The position numbers and the translations under genes were made by a program. From assembly GCA_903828025.1 (NCBI GenBank), contig CAIKKO010000325.1:1-15330 (forward strand): a DNA stretch of 15,330 nucleotides, given 5' to 3'. The notes below the pieces were generated by a model. The model ran no database searches. It worked only from the letters and a program-made list of their open reading frames with translations, and was not told the DNA's origin. This DNA is from an uncultured Sphingomonadales bacterium (lineage in GTDB: Bacteria; Pseudomonadota; Alphaproteobacteria; Sphingomonadales; Sphingomonadaceae). This document shows, one piece after another, positions 8,329 through 15,279 of the stretch (its first letter is position 1; each line of letters starts with the position of its first letter).

Positions 8329-9198
8329 TCAACCGGTTATGTGGCGGTTCAATACTTTTGATAGGGGAAACAGGCAGGGGTGCCGGATCGGGTTCCGGCG
8401 CTGGCCATGGTAATCATTGTGAGCGAGGTGCCAGGTGGCGCGGTTGTCCCACAGCGCGATCGAACCGGGCTGCCATGCAAACGTGCTGTGGAACGCCGGG
8501 TTCATGCAATGCGTGTAGACTTCCTCCAGCAGCGCGCGGGAGGCTTCGTCGGAAAGGCCGACAATGCGGGTGGTGAAGGCCGGGTTCACATAGAGCGCCC
8601 GCTTGCTGCTCAGCGGGTGCGTGATGATCACGGGATGGATCACATCCTCCAGCACATCCGCCGCCGCCGCATTGCCGATCCGGTCGCCGCCCGCATCGCT
8701 CGCGGCCGCATAAGCGCCGGTCTTGCTGCCGAACACATGGCGCGCGGAATGCACCGCCTCGGCGTGGTCCAGTTGCTCGCGCAGCGCGCCGGGCAGGCCT
8801 TCGTAGGCGGCGTACATCGAAGCAAAGCTGGTCGCGCCGCCCGCCTCGGGCAGTTCGCGCGCGACGAGGATCGAACCCAGCGCAGGCACCGCATCATAGG
8901 AATGGTCGGTGTGCCAGCCGCCGCCGATGTTGTCCTTCTGGTGGGCATCTTTCACCACCAGCGCGATTTCGGGAAAGCGGGGATGGGCAGCAAAGAAGCG
9001 GTTGATGTTGATCGGCCCGATCCGGCGCGCGAAGGCGATATGGTCCGCCTCGCTCAAAGTCTGATCGCGGAAGAACACCACACCGTGTTCGGCAAAGGCT
9101 GCGCGCACCACGGCCAGCGCCGCATCGTCGAAATCGGCCAGGTCGATCCCGAGAATTTCGGCACCCACGCGCCCATGCGGCCGGACTTCGATTGACAT
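8329..9198 (-). CDS. TauD/TfdA-family Fe(II)/2-oxoglutarate dioxygenase
   Basis: Non-heme Fe(II)/2-oxoglutarate dioxygenase of 289 residues. The iron triad is His96-x-Asp98 ('GGGWHTD') and His257 in 'WDNRATWH'; Arg272, in the place of the 2-oxoglutarate-binding Arg, follows 'QRRNPIR'. Start ATG 9198 with GGAG (9207-9210) 8 nt upstream; the frame runs on to 9516 but the sequence before this ATG has no family similarity. It is the first gene of the minus-strand run and divergent from tauABCD. Compared with TauD (12047-12880), the three taurine-binding positions His68, Tyr71 and Asn93 are Asn66, Phe69 and Gly92 here, so it is probably not a taurine dioxygenase. The C-terminal tail ('HPCLFPLSKVLNRHITG') departs from the usual 'HRxTIxGDxP' ending; a late frameshift is possible. 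Likely substrates are another sulfonate, a sulfate ester or a carboxylate. Confidence 0.88.
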   Translation of the reverse strand: MSIEVRPHGRVGAEILGIDLADFDDAALAVVRAAFAEHGVVFFRDQTLSEADHIAFARRIGPININRFFAAHPRFPEIALVVKDAHQKDNIGGGWHTDHSYDAVPALGSILVARELPEAGGATSFASMYAAYEGLPGALREQLDHAEAVHSARHVFGSKTGAYAAASDAGGDRIGNAAAADVLEDVIHPVIITHPLSSKRALYVNPAFTTRIVGLSDEASRALLEEVYTHCMNPAFHSTFAWQPGSIALWDNRATWHLAHNDYHGQRRNPIRHPCLFPLSKVLNRHITG

Positions 9199-9424
9199 AT
9201 CCGCTTCTCCACCCTCTCGTGCCGATGTGCGCCGCTGGCGCGAGCCGCGCAAGGGGGGATCAGATTGGCTCTGCACAGCCGATGGTGCGGCCGGGAATGA
9301 TTTCAACTGAATTGATAGAGTATTGACAGGGCAAGGTTGACGCGCGAGTGACCGGTTTGGCCGGGCAACAGGGAGTCCCGGTGATCGGGCTCCGCGCAAA
9401 CGGAGCTGCCCGAACTGAGGTGTA
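9199..9424. promoter_or_regulatory. Divergent control region between TauD-like gene and tauABCD
   Basis: 226 bp without a gene that must hold the promoters of both operons. An AT-rich patch at 9293-9330 stands out in otherwise GC-rich DNA. It contains an inverted repeat TCAA-N5-TTGA (9303-9315), a direct repeat ATTGA (9311-9315 and 9322-9326, one helical turn apart) and a consensus -35-like TTGACA on the plus strand (9323-9328) without a convincing -10. These are candidate regulator and polymerase sites; nothing here is proven. Confidence 0.5.
9372..9406 (+). promoter_or_regulatory. Overlapping alternative hairpins in the tauA leader
   Basis: Two stems share the CTCC at 9390-9393. Stem 1 pairs GGAG/CCCG (9372-9380, one bulged T) with CGGGCTCC (9386-9393). 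Stem 2 pairs GCTCCG (9389-9394) with CGGAGC (9401-9406) across a 6-base loop, and ends 10 bases before the GAGG ribosome-binding site (9417-9420). The two cannot form together. No U-tract follows. In GC-rich DNA such stems can be chance. Confidence 0.3.
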
Positions 9425-10462
9425 ATGTCGATTACGGCGCGGGTGTTCCTGCTCATCCTGATCCTGGGCGGCTGCGGGCTTGGCGCGGCGCGCTGGTTCG
9501 TCGGCCCGGTGCGCAACGCAGTGGTGATCGGCTACCAGACCGGCGTCGATCCGACCAAGCTCGCGCAAGCTGACGGCCTGTATGACAAGGCGATGGGCAA
9601 GCCGGTGATCTGGCGCAAGTTCGATAGCGGCACCGATCTCATCACCGCGCTGGCGGCAGGCGATATCGATTTCGCCGATCTGGGATCCAGCCCGCTCGCG
9701 GTGGCGGCGACGCGCCAGCTGCCGATTACAAGCATTGCCCTGATCAGCCGGCTAGGCCGGAGCGAGGCGCTGGTGGTGCGGGGCGGTGCGGGCATCGCCT
9801 CCCCGGCGGATCTGGTCGGCAAGAAAGTGGCGGTGCCGTTCATTTCCACCTCGCACTACAGCCTGCTTGCCGCGCTCCGCCACTGGGGCCTCGATCCCGC
9901 GCGGGTGCAAGTGCTCAATCTTTCGCCGCCGCAGATCGCTGCGGCCTGGGCGCGCGGCGATATCGACGCCGCCTATGTCTGGGACCCGGCGCTGGGAGAC
10001 CTCAAGGCGAGCGGCACTGTGCTCACCGGCTCCGATCAGGTCGCCGCATGGGGCTCGCCGACCTACGATGTCTGGGTCACCCGGCGCGATTTCGCCAAAG
10101 CCAATCCGGATGTGGTGGCCGCGTTCGTGCGCGTGACCATCGCCGCGCAGGACACCTATCGCCGCGAGGGCGCGCGCTGGACCGCCCGTTCGCGCGAGGT
10201 GCGCGCGATTGCCGCGATCACCGGCTCACGGTTGGAAGACGTGCCGAACCTGCTCGCCAGCAACGACTACCCGACCGCCGCCGAACAGGCCTCGCCTGCC
10301 ATGCTAGGCGGCGGGCTGGCGCAGGCGCTGGCCAAGACCGCCGCCTTTCTCAAGGAGCAGGGCAAAGTCGACCGGATACTGATCGACTACCGTCCCTATA
10401 TTGATGCCACCGGTGCGCGCCGGGTGGCCGAGGAGCAGCAGCATGCCCGTCCTGTCGGTTGA
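9425..10462 (+). CDS. tauA: Taurine/sulfonate ABC transporter, substrate-binding protein
   Basis: TauA/SsuA-type binding protein, 345 residues, that captures taurine or a related sulfonate in the periplasm for the importer below. Strong TauA signs: 'VIGYQTGVDPTK', 'KFDSGTDLITALAAGDIDFADLGSSPLAVAA', then 'VAVPFISTSHYSLLAALRHWG' and 'NLSPPQIAAAWARGDIDAAYVWDPA', and late 'YPTAAEQASP' (motifs in this order). The N-terminus is one charged residue plus a hydrophobic run ending 'LILGGC' at Cys17: it fits a lipobox loosely, so the protein may be lipid-anchored instead of freely secreted. Start ATG 9425 with GAGG at 9417-9420, only 4 nt away. The last 20 bp overlap tauB, which indicates translational coupling. 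Exact sulfonate specificity is inferred from homology and from the linked tauD. Confidence 0.92.
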   Translation: MSITARVFLLILILGGCGLGAARWFVGPVRNAVVIGYQTGVDPTKLAQADGLYDKAMGKPVIWRKFDSGTDLITALAAGDIDFADLGSSPLAVAATRQLPITSIALISRLGRSEALVVRGGAGIASPADLVGKKVAVPFISTSHYSLLAALRHWGLDPARVQVLNLSPPQIAAAWARGDIDAAYVWDPALGDLKASGTVLTGSDQVAAWGSPTYDVWVTRRDFAKANPDVVAAFVRVTIAAQDTYRREGARWTARSREVRAIAAITGSRLEDVPNLLASNDYPTAAEQASPAMLGGGLAQALAKTAAFLKEQGKVDRILIDYRPYIDATGARRVAEEQQHARPVG

Positions 10463-11240
10463 TCACCTCAGCGTCACTTACCGGGGCAAGCGCGGTGCGG
10501 TGACGGCGCTGGCCGATGTTTCGGTCGAGGTGCCGCCTAGCGAGATCGTCGTCGCGCTGGGGGCTTCGGGCTGCGGTAAATCGACCTTGCTCAATGTCAT
10601 GGCGGGCTTCCTCAAGCCCAGCGCCGGGTCGGTCACGGTGGGCGGTGTTCCGGTCACCGGGCCGGGCACGGACCGCGCGGTCGTGTTTCAGGACGATGCC
10701 TTGATGCCCTGGCTTTCGGCCGAGGACAACGTGGCGTTTGGCCTGCAGATGCGCGGGATCGGCCAGGCCGAGCGGCGCGCGGCGGCGCGCGACATGCTCG
10801 CCCAAGTCGGGCTGGAGGGCTTTGCCGGGCATGCCATTCACGAAATGTCGGGCGGCATGCGCCAACGCGTCGGCCTTGCCCGCGCCCTTGCGGTCAAGCC
10901 TGATTTCCTGCTGATGGACGAGCCGCTCGGCGCGCTCGACGAACTGACGCGCGAACGGATGCAGATGCTGGTGCTCAATCTGTGGCAGCGCAGCGGGAAG
11001 GGCATTTTCCTCATCACCCACAGCATCGAGGAAGCGCTGTTCCTTGCGACGCGGCTGGTGCTGCTAAGCCCGCGCCCCGGGCGGATCGTCCAGCGCTACG
11101 AAACCGGGTTCGCCCGCCGCTTCATCGCCGGAGAGCCTGTGCGCGCGATCAAGGCGGACCCGGAGTTCGTGGCGATGCGCGAGGAATTGTCGAACGCCAT
11201 TCTGGCCAATGAAGAACAGGCACTTACCCATGTCGGCTGA
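10443..11240 (+). CDS. tauB: Taurine/sulfonate ABC transporter, ATP-binding protein
   Basis: Cytoplasmic ATPase subunit, 265 residues, of the TauB/SsuB/NrtD nitrate-sulfonate-taurine group. Walker A 'GASGCGKST' (40-48), Q-loop Gln83 ('VFQDDALMPW', typical of this group), ABC signature 'MSGGMRQR' (135-142), Walker B 'FLLMDE' ending in Glu160, D-loop 'LGALD' and switch His193 ('ITHS'). I chose ATG 10443, with AGGAG at 10431-10435 and 7-nt spacing, over the open frame that begins at 10401. It overlaps tauA by 20 bp and the permease start by 11 bp, so the three transporter genes are one transcript. Confidence 0.95.
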   Translation: MPVLSVDHLSVTYRGKRGAVTALADVSVEVPPSEIVVALGASGCGKSTLLNVMAGFLKPSAGSVTVGGVPVTGPGTDRAVVFQDDALMPWLSAEDNVAFGLQMRGIGQAERRAAARDMLAQVGLEGFAGHAIHEMSGGMRQRVGLARALAVKPDFLLMDEPLGALDELTRERMQMLVLNLWQRSGKGIFLITHSIEEALFLATRLVLLSPRPGRIVQRYETGFARRFIAGEPVRAIKADPEFVAMREELSNAILANEEQALTHVG

Positions 11241-12009
11241 TCCGGGTCGCGGCAATGCCATCGCCATGCTCGCCTCGCTGGGCTCGATCCTTGCGCTGTG
11301 GTGGGGCGTGACCGCGAGCGGGCTCATCGCGCCGCTGTTCCTGCCCGGGCCGGGCGATGTGGCGCTGCGGCTGTTCGATCTGGCGCAGCACGGCTTCGTC
11401 GGCGCCAGCCTGCTCCAGCACACCGCCGCGAGCCTTGCCCGCGTGGGCCTTTCGATGCTGTTTGCTGTGATCACCGCGATCCCCGTGGGCATGGCGATGG
11501 GCCTCTATCCCCGGATCAATGCGGCGATTGATCCGATCATCGAGTTTTACCGGCCGATTCCGCCGCTGGCCTATCTGCCACTGATGGTGATCTGGTTCGG
11601 GATCGGCGAACTCACCAAGATCCTGCTGATCTATCTCGCGATTTTTGCGCCGCTGGCCATCGCGACCGCGAGCGGGGTGCGCCGGGTCGATCCGGGCCGC
11701 ATCCGTGCCGCGCAATCGCTCGGCGCGACGCGGGACCAGATCGCCTGGCTGGTGATCTTCCCCAGCGCGCTGCCCGATATCCTGACCGGGCTGCGCATCG
11801 CGCTCGGCGTGGGCTGGTCGACGCTGGTCGCGGCCGAACTCGTCGCGGCGACGCGCGGGCTTGGCTTCATGGTCCAGTCCGCCTCGCAAATGCTGGTGAC
11901 CGACGTGGTCGTGGCCGGTATCTTCGTGATCGCGTTGATTGCGCTGGCGATCGAACTGCTCCTACGCTGGGTGGAACGGCGCTTTGCAGGCTGGGCCAGC
12001 GAGGGCTGA
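11230..12009 (+). CDS. tauC: Taurine/sulfonate ABC transporter, permease
   Basis: Inner-membrane permease, 259 residues with about six hydrophobic segments. Very close to TauC across 'RPIPPLAYLPLMVIWFG', 'KILLIYLAIFAPLA', the EAA loop 'RIRAAQSLGATRDQI...FPSALPDILTGLRIALGVGW' (shown in parts) and 'LVAAELVAATRGLGFMVQSA'. The EAA loop contacts TauB. Start: ATG 11230, overlapping tauB by 11 bp; an in-frame ATG at 11209 would add seven residues but has no ribosome-binding site, while 11230 has only a weak AACAGG. E. coli TauC is 275 residues, so either start is compatible. tauD follows after 37 bp. Confidence 0.95.
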   Translation: MSADPGRGNAIAMLASLGSILALWWGVTASGLIAPLFLPGPGDVALRLFDLAQHGFVGASLLQHTAASLARVGLSMLFAVITAIPVGMAMGLYPRINAAIDPIIEFYRPIPPLAYLPLMVIWFGIGELTKILLIYLAIFAPLAIATASGVRRVDPGRIRAAQSLGATRDQIAWLVIFPSALPDILTGLRIALGVGWSTLVAAELVAATRGLGFMVQSASQMLVTDVVVAGIFVIALIALAIELLLRWVERRFAGWASEG

Positions 12010-12046
12010 TAGCGCTATGGGCGTTGGCGCATTTGGGAGATTTGAC

Positions 12047-12880
12047 ATGCCTTTGACCCTTGAACCCATTACCCCGGCGCTTGGCGCGGTGGTGCAGGGG
12101 GTGGATCTGTCGCAGCCGCTCGATGCCGCTGCCTTTGCTGCGGTCGAGGCCGCGCTGCTCGAACATCAGGTGCTGTTCTTCCGCGATCAGGACATCACGC
12201 AGGCCCAGCAGCGGGATTTCGCCGCGCGGTTCGGGCCGCTGCACGTCCATCCGATCTATCCGCATTCGGACGAATTCGCCGAGATCATGATCCTCGATAC
12301 CGATCTCAACGATCTGGCCGACAACGCGTTGTGGCATTCGGACGTGAGCTTTTCCGAAACGCCGCCGCTGGGCTCGGTGCTGGCGGCGCGCGTGTTGCCC
12401 GATGTGGGCGGGGATACGCTGTGGACCAGCGCCACCGCCGCCTATGCCGCGCTGCCCGAACCGATCAAGCAGATGCTTGCCGGGCTCACGGCCACGCATG
12501 ATCTGGCCAAGTCCTTCCCGGCCGAGCGCTTTGGGGCCGATCCGGAAGCGCGCGCGCAACTGGAGCGGGCCAAGCAGAACAACCCCCCGGTCACGCATCC
12601 CATCGTGCGGACCCACCCGGTCACCGGCCTCAAGGCGATCTATGTCAGCGAGGGGTTCACCACCCATATCAACGGCTTGCCGCAAGATGTCAGCGACAGC
12701 CTGCTGAGCTTGCTGTTCCGCCATGTCGTCCGCCCAGAATTCACGATGCGCTGGCGCTGGCGCGCGGGCGATGTGGCCTTGTGGGACAACCGTATCACCC
12801 AGCACTTTGCGGTCGATGACTACCGCCCGCACCGCCGCGTGATGCACCGCGCGACCGTGATCGGCGACCGTCCGTTCTGA
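12047..12880 (+). CDS. tauD: Taurine dioxygenase
   Basis: Fe(II)/2-oxoglutarate-dependent taurine dioxygenase, 277 residues (E. coli TauD 283). It hydroxylates taurine next to the sulfonate, which then releases sulfite and aminoacetaldehyde. Iron ligands His97-x-Asp99 ('LWHSDVSF') and His253 ('WDNRITQH'); 2-oxoglutarate Arg268 in 'RRVMHRATVIGDRPF'. Residues matching the taurine-binding His70, Tyr73 and Asn95 of E. coli TauD are present as His68, Tyr71 and Asn93, and 'TPPLGSVLAA' and 'GGDTLWTS' also match. Start ATG 12047 with GGGAGA at 12035-12040, 6-nt spacing; an in-frame ATG at 12017 has a poorer site. It is the last gene of tauABCD. Confidence in true taurine dioxygenase activity is good because the substrate pocket is conserved. 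Confidence 0.93.
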   Translation: MPLTLEPITPALGAVVQGVDLSQPLDAAAFAAVEAALLEHQVLFFRDQDITQAQQRDFAARFGPLHVHPIYPHSDEFAEIMILDTDLNDLADNALWHSDVSFSETPPLGSVLAARVLPDVGGDTLWTSATAAYAALPEPIKQMLAGLTATHDLAKSFPAERFGADPEARAQLERAKQNNPPVTHPIVRTHPVTGLKAIYVSEGFTTHINGLPQDVSDSLLSLLFRHVVRPEFTMRWRWRAGDVALWDNRITQHFAVDDYRPHRRVMHRATVIGDRPF

Positions 12881-12905
12881 ACCGGGCCGATCGAGCCACC
12901 GTGCG

Positions 12906-13856
12906 CTAGACGGCCGCCAGCCCTGCCTTTGGGGCACTCGCCTGTTGGGCTGAAGGGCTGGCGAGAGGCACGGGACTGAGCGGCTCCAGCGTGGCAGCCG
13001 CGAGCAGCACCGCCCGCATCACCGCCGACCGGCGGCGCTCTGCCGAGCAGACCACATAGCCTGTCAGCAAAGTGGCGTCAGGCTGGCAGTCCAGCGTCCG
13101 GTACACGATCCGCGGATCGGGCGGGCATTCGGCGGAGAAGAACAGGCTGATGCCCATGCCGATGGCCACCGCCTCGCGAATGGCCTCGCGGCTGTGCACT
13201 TCGAGGCAGTGCGCGGGTTCGAGCCGCTCGGTGCTGAGCAGCGAATCCACCGCGCGCCGCGTGGTCGAGGTGGGTTCCCGGATCAGCAATGTCTCGCGCT
13301 CCAAGGCGGCGAGCGGAAATTTCTCCGCACTGGCGAGATGGTGGTTCGCGGGCAGGGCGACTTTCAGGAAATCGACAAACAGCGGCTTGTAGGCCAGCCG
13401 CGCGTCGATTTGCGGATGGCTGATGATCGCCACGTCGGCGCGCGCATCGCGCAAGTGCGCGAGCGAATTGGCCGAGTTTTCGATCTGGACTGCGATCTCC
13501 CGGCGGCTGTTGGCCCTTAGCAGGGCTTGCGTAAGTCTGACTGCGTATACCGGCGAATCCGACACCAGCCGGATCGAAAATTCAGCCCGCCCGCGCTGGT
13601 CCATCAGCAGATTGCCGATTTCCTCCGAGGTCGAGAACATCCGCTGGGTCAGCAACAACAGTTCCTGGCCGATCGGGGTCAGATTGAGCGGTCGGTGCCG
13701 ACTTTCGAACAGGGCCTGCCCATACCGGCCCTCCAGCGATTTGATATGCTGCGATAAAGTGGGCTGTGACAGATTGAGCCGACGCGCCGCGCGGCTGAAG
13801 CTGCGTTCGGTTGCCACGGCATGGAATGCCCGAAGATGCTGATGGTTTACCGGCAT
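12906..13856 (-). CDS. LysR-type transcriptional regulator
   Basis: 316-residue LysR-family regulator: N-terminal winged helix-turn-helix (about 5-62, 'FHAVATERSFSRAARRLNLSQPTLSQHIKSLE' read in two parts: helix-turn-helix near 18-40), linker helix, and a periplasmic-binding-like effector domain ('LVSDSPVYAVRLTQALL', 'ADVAIISHP', 'EAVAIGMGISLFF'). The C-terminus is an Ala/Pro/Ser-rich tail of about 30 residues with no family counterpart that I recognise. The start is ATG 13856; no clear Shine-Dalgarno precedes it, so the start is a little uncertain. It is convergent with tauD (25-bp gap) and divergent from the second TonB receptor. It is the only regulator in the window and the natural candidate for control of tauABCD and perhaps both divergent regions; CysB/Cbl, also LysR proteins, control tau in E. 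coli, but this is not obviously CysB. Confidence 0.92.
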   Translation of the reverse strand: MPVNHQHLRAFHAVATERSFSRAARRLNLSQPTLSQHIKSLEGRYGQALFESRHRPLNLTPIGQELLLLTQRMFSTSEEIGNLLMDQRGRAEFSIRLVSDSPVYAVRLTQALLRANSRREIAVQIENSANSLAHLRDARADVAIISHPQIDARLAYKPLFVDFLKVALPANHHLASAEKFPLAALERETLLIREPTSTTRRAVDSLLSTERLEPAHCLEVHSREAIREAVAIGMGISLFFSAECPPDPRIVYRTLDCQPDATLLTGYVVCSAERRRSAVMRAVLLAAATLEPLSPVPLASPSAQQASAPKAGLAAV

Positions 13857-14092
13857 GGCCCAGCTTCAGATACCCTCGGCAAGCGAACGCCCTACGCGCC
13901 GGGATTGCATATATTTCCAATCGGTTACGGTTCCGAGACGAAATAGATTTCCTCAATAGTGCGCTTTGACTCTTCGTATTGGATCAATTTGGACGAGTGG
14001 GTAGTGCCGACCCCATAAAAGCGGCTCCATCCCGGGATGAGAGTCCGAATCGGGGGCGGACCTTGAACCACACCAAAACACATGAGGGTTCT
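13857..14092. promoter_or_regulatory. Divergent control region between lysR and TBDR-2
   Basis: 236 bp with no gene, richer in AT than its flanks. It holds an interrupted dyad GATTG-N10-CAATC (13903-13922) with an AT-rich core, the usual form of a LysR operator, 46 bp upstream of the lysR start; a second dyad ATTG-N3-CAAT (13978-13988); a possible plus-strand promoter TTGGAC (13989-13994) with CATAAA 19 bp further (14014-14019); and a 12-bp palindrome listed separately. GAGGG at 14084-14088 is the ribosome-binding site of the receptor. Confidence 0.5.
14028..14039. repeat. 12-bp perfect palindrome upstream of TBDR-2
   Basis: CATCCCGGGATG is a perfect 12-bp palindrome located 53 bp before the receptor start and just after the possible CATAAA -10 element. 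The position is right for a repressor operator overlapping the transcription start. It is too short to be a terminator. Only its symmetry and place support it. Confidence 0.35.
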
Positions 14093-15279
14093 ATGAACAG
14101 CACGCGCATTTCCGCTCGATCCAGGTTCCTGCTGACAAGCGCCGCTGGTGCGCTGCTGTTCGGCGGCCAGGCTTTCGCTGCCGACAAGCCCGCCGATCAG
14201 GCTGCCGATGCGGCAGCTGTCAACAACGGCGAAATCATCGTGACCGCGCAGCGCCGCGACCAGTCGATCCAGGACGTGCCGATCACGATCCAGGCGCTTT
14301 CGGGCGAATCGCTGGGCAAGCTCAACGTCTCCAACTTCAACGACCTGCTGAAGTTCACCCCCAACGTATCGCTCGGCAGCAACGGCCCCGGCCAGGGCGG
14401 GATCTTCCTGCGCGGCCTTTCGGCGGGCTTCGCCGGCAACCAGTCGGCCGCCACGATCGCACCGTTCCCCAACGTCGCGCTCTATCTCGATGACCAGTCG
14501 ATGCAGTTCCCGGCGCGCAATGCCGACGTTTATGTGGCCGATCTGGAACGCATCGAAGTGCTCGAAGGGCCGCAGGGCACGCTGTTTGGCGGCGGCGCTG
14601 AAGCGGGCGCGATCCGCTACATCACCAACAAGCCCAAGCTGAACGAGTTCTCGGGCAGCCTGACCGGCAGCTTCGGCGGCACCGTCGGCGGCGCGCCGAA
14701 CGCGGCGATGACCGCCGTGCTCAACGTGCCGGTCGTCAACGACAAGCTGGCGCTGCGCGCGGTGATCTTCGGCGATCACCACGGCGGCTACATCGACAAC
14801 GTGCGCAGCAAGTTCACGCGCCACGCGACCGATCCGGGCCTCGTGTCCTACGGGATCACTCCCACGCCGACCAACCAGTCCAATGCCGGACAGTATGACA
14901 ACTACACGGTGGCGGGCAGCGATTACAACCCGGTCGACTACCTCGGCGGCCGGATCTCGGCCAAGTGGCAGGTGACCCCGGATTGGGATCTGCTGGTTTC
15001 CGAATCGTTCCAGGATCTGCAAAGCAAGGGCACGTTCACGTCCAATCCGATCGGTTCGGATTACCAGACGCTGGGCGATCTGCAGACGACCACGTTCTCG
15101 CCGAGCTCGAACTCGGACCGATACTGGAACACGGCCTGGACGGTAAACGGCAAGATCGGCGACTGGAAGGTCGTCTACACCGGTGCCTACATGACGCGCC
15201 ACATCAACACCCAGCAGGACTACACCAACTATTCGCGCACGACCGGCGGCGTCTACTATCAATGCACCGGTCCGGGCAC
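14093..15279 (+). CDS. TonB-dependent receptor (TBDR-2), 3' partial
   Basis: N-terminal half of a second outer-membrane receptor: 395 codons before true sequence ends. Signal peptide with likely cleavage after 'QAFA' (about 29), TonB box 'GEIIVTAQRR' (46-55), plug domain ('IQDVPITIQALSG', 'FLRGLSAGFAGN', 'ERIEVLEGPQGTLFGGGAEAGAIRYIT') and first barrel strands; the rest of the barrel is missing. Start ATG 14093 with GAGGG at 14084-14088, 4-nt spacing. The frame stays open to 15330, but from 15280 on it translates sequencing adapter ('DRKKHTSELQSPEAIS'), so those residues are false. It is divergent from lysR, which may regulate it. Ligand unknown; 'LFGGGAEAGAIRYIT' is the common large-substrate TBDR plug style of sphingomonads. 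Confidence 0.9.

Noticed and set aside
9323..9328. TTGACA as a full sigma-70 promoter for tauA
   Set aside because: The -35 hexamer is perfect but no acceptable -10 lies 16-18 bp downstream; kept only as part of the control region.
9199..9516. N-terminal extension of the TauD-like protein to 9516
   Set aside because: The added residues have no family similarity and would cover the whole divergent promoter region; ATG 9198 has a good ribosome-binding site.
12881..12905. Bidirectional terminator between tauD and lysR
   Set aside because: The 25-bp gap shows no convincing stem with a U-tract on either strand.
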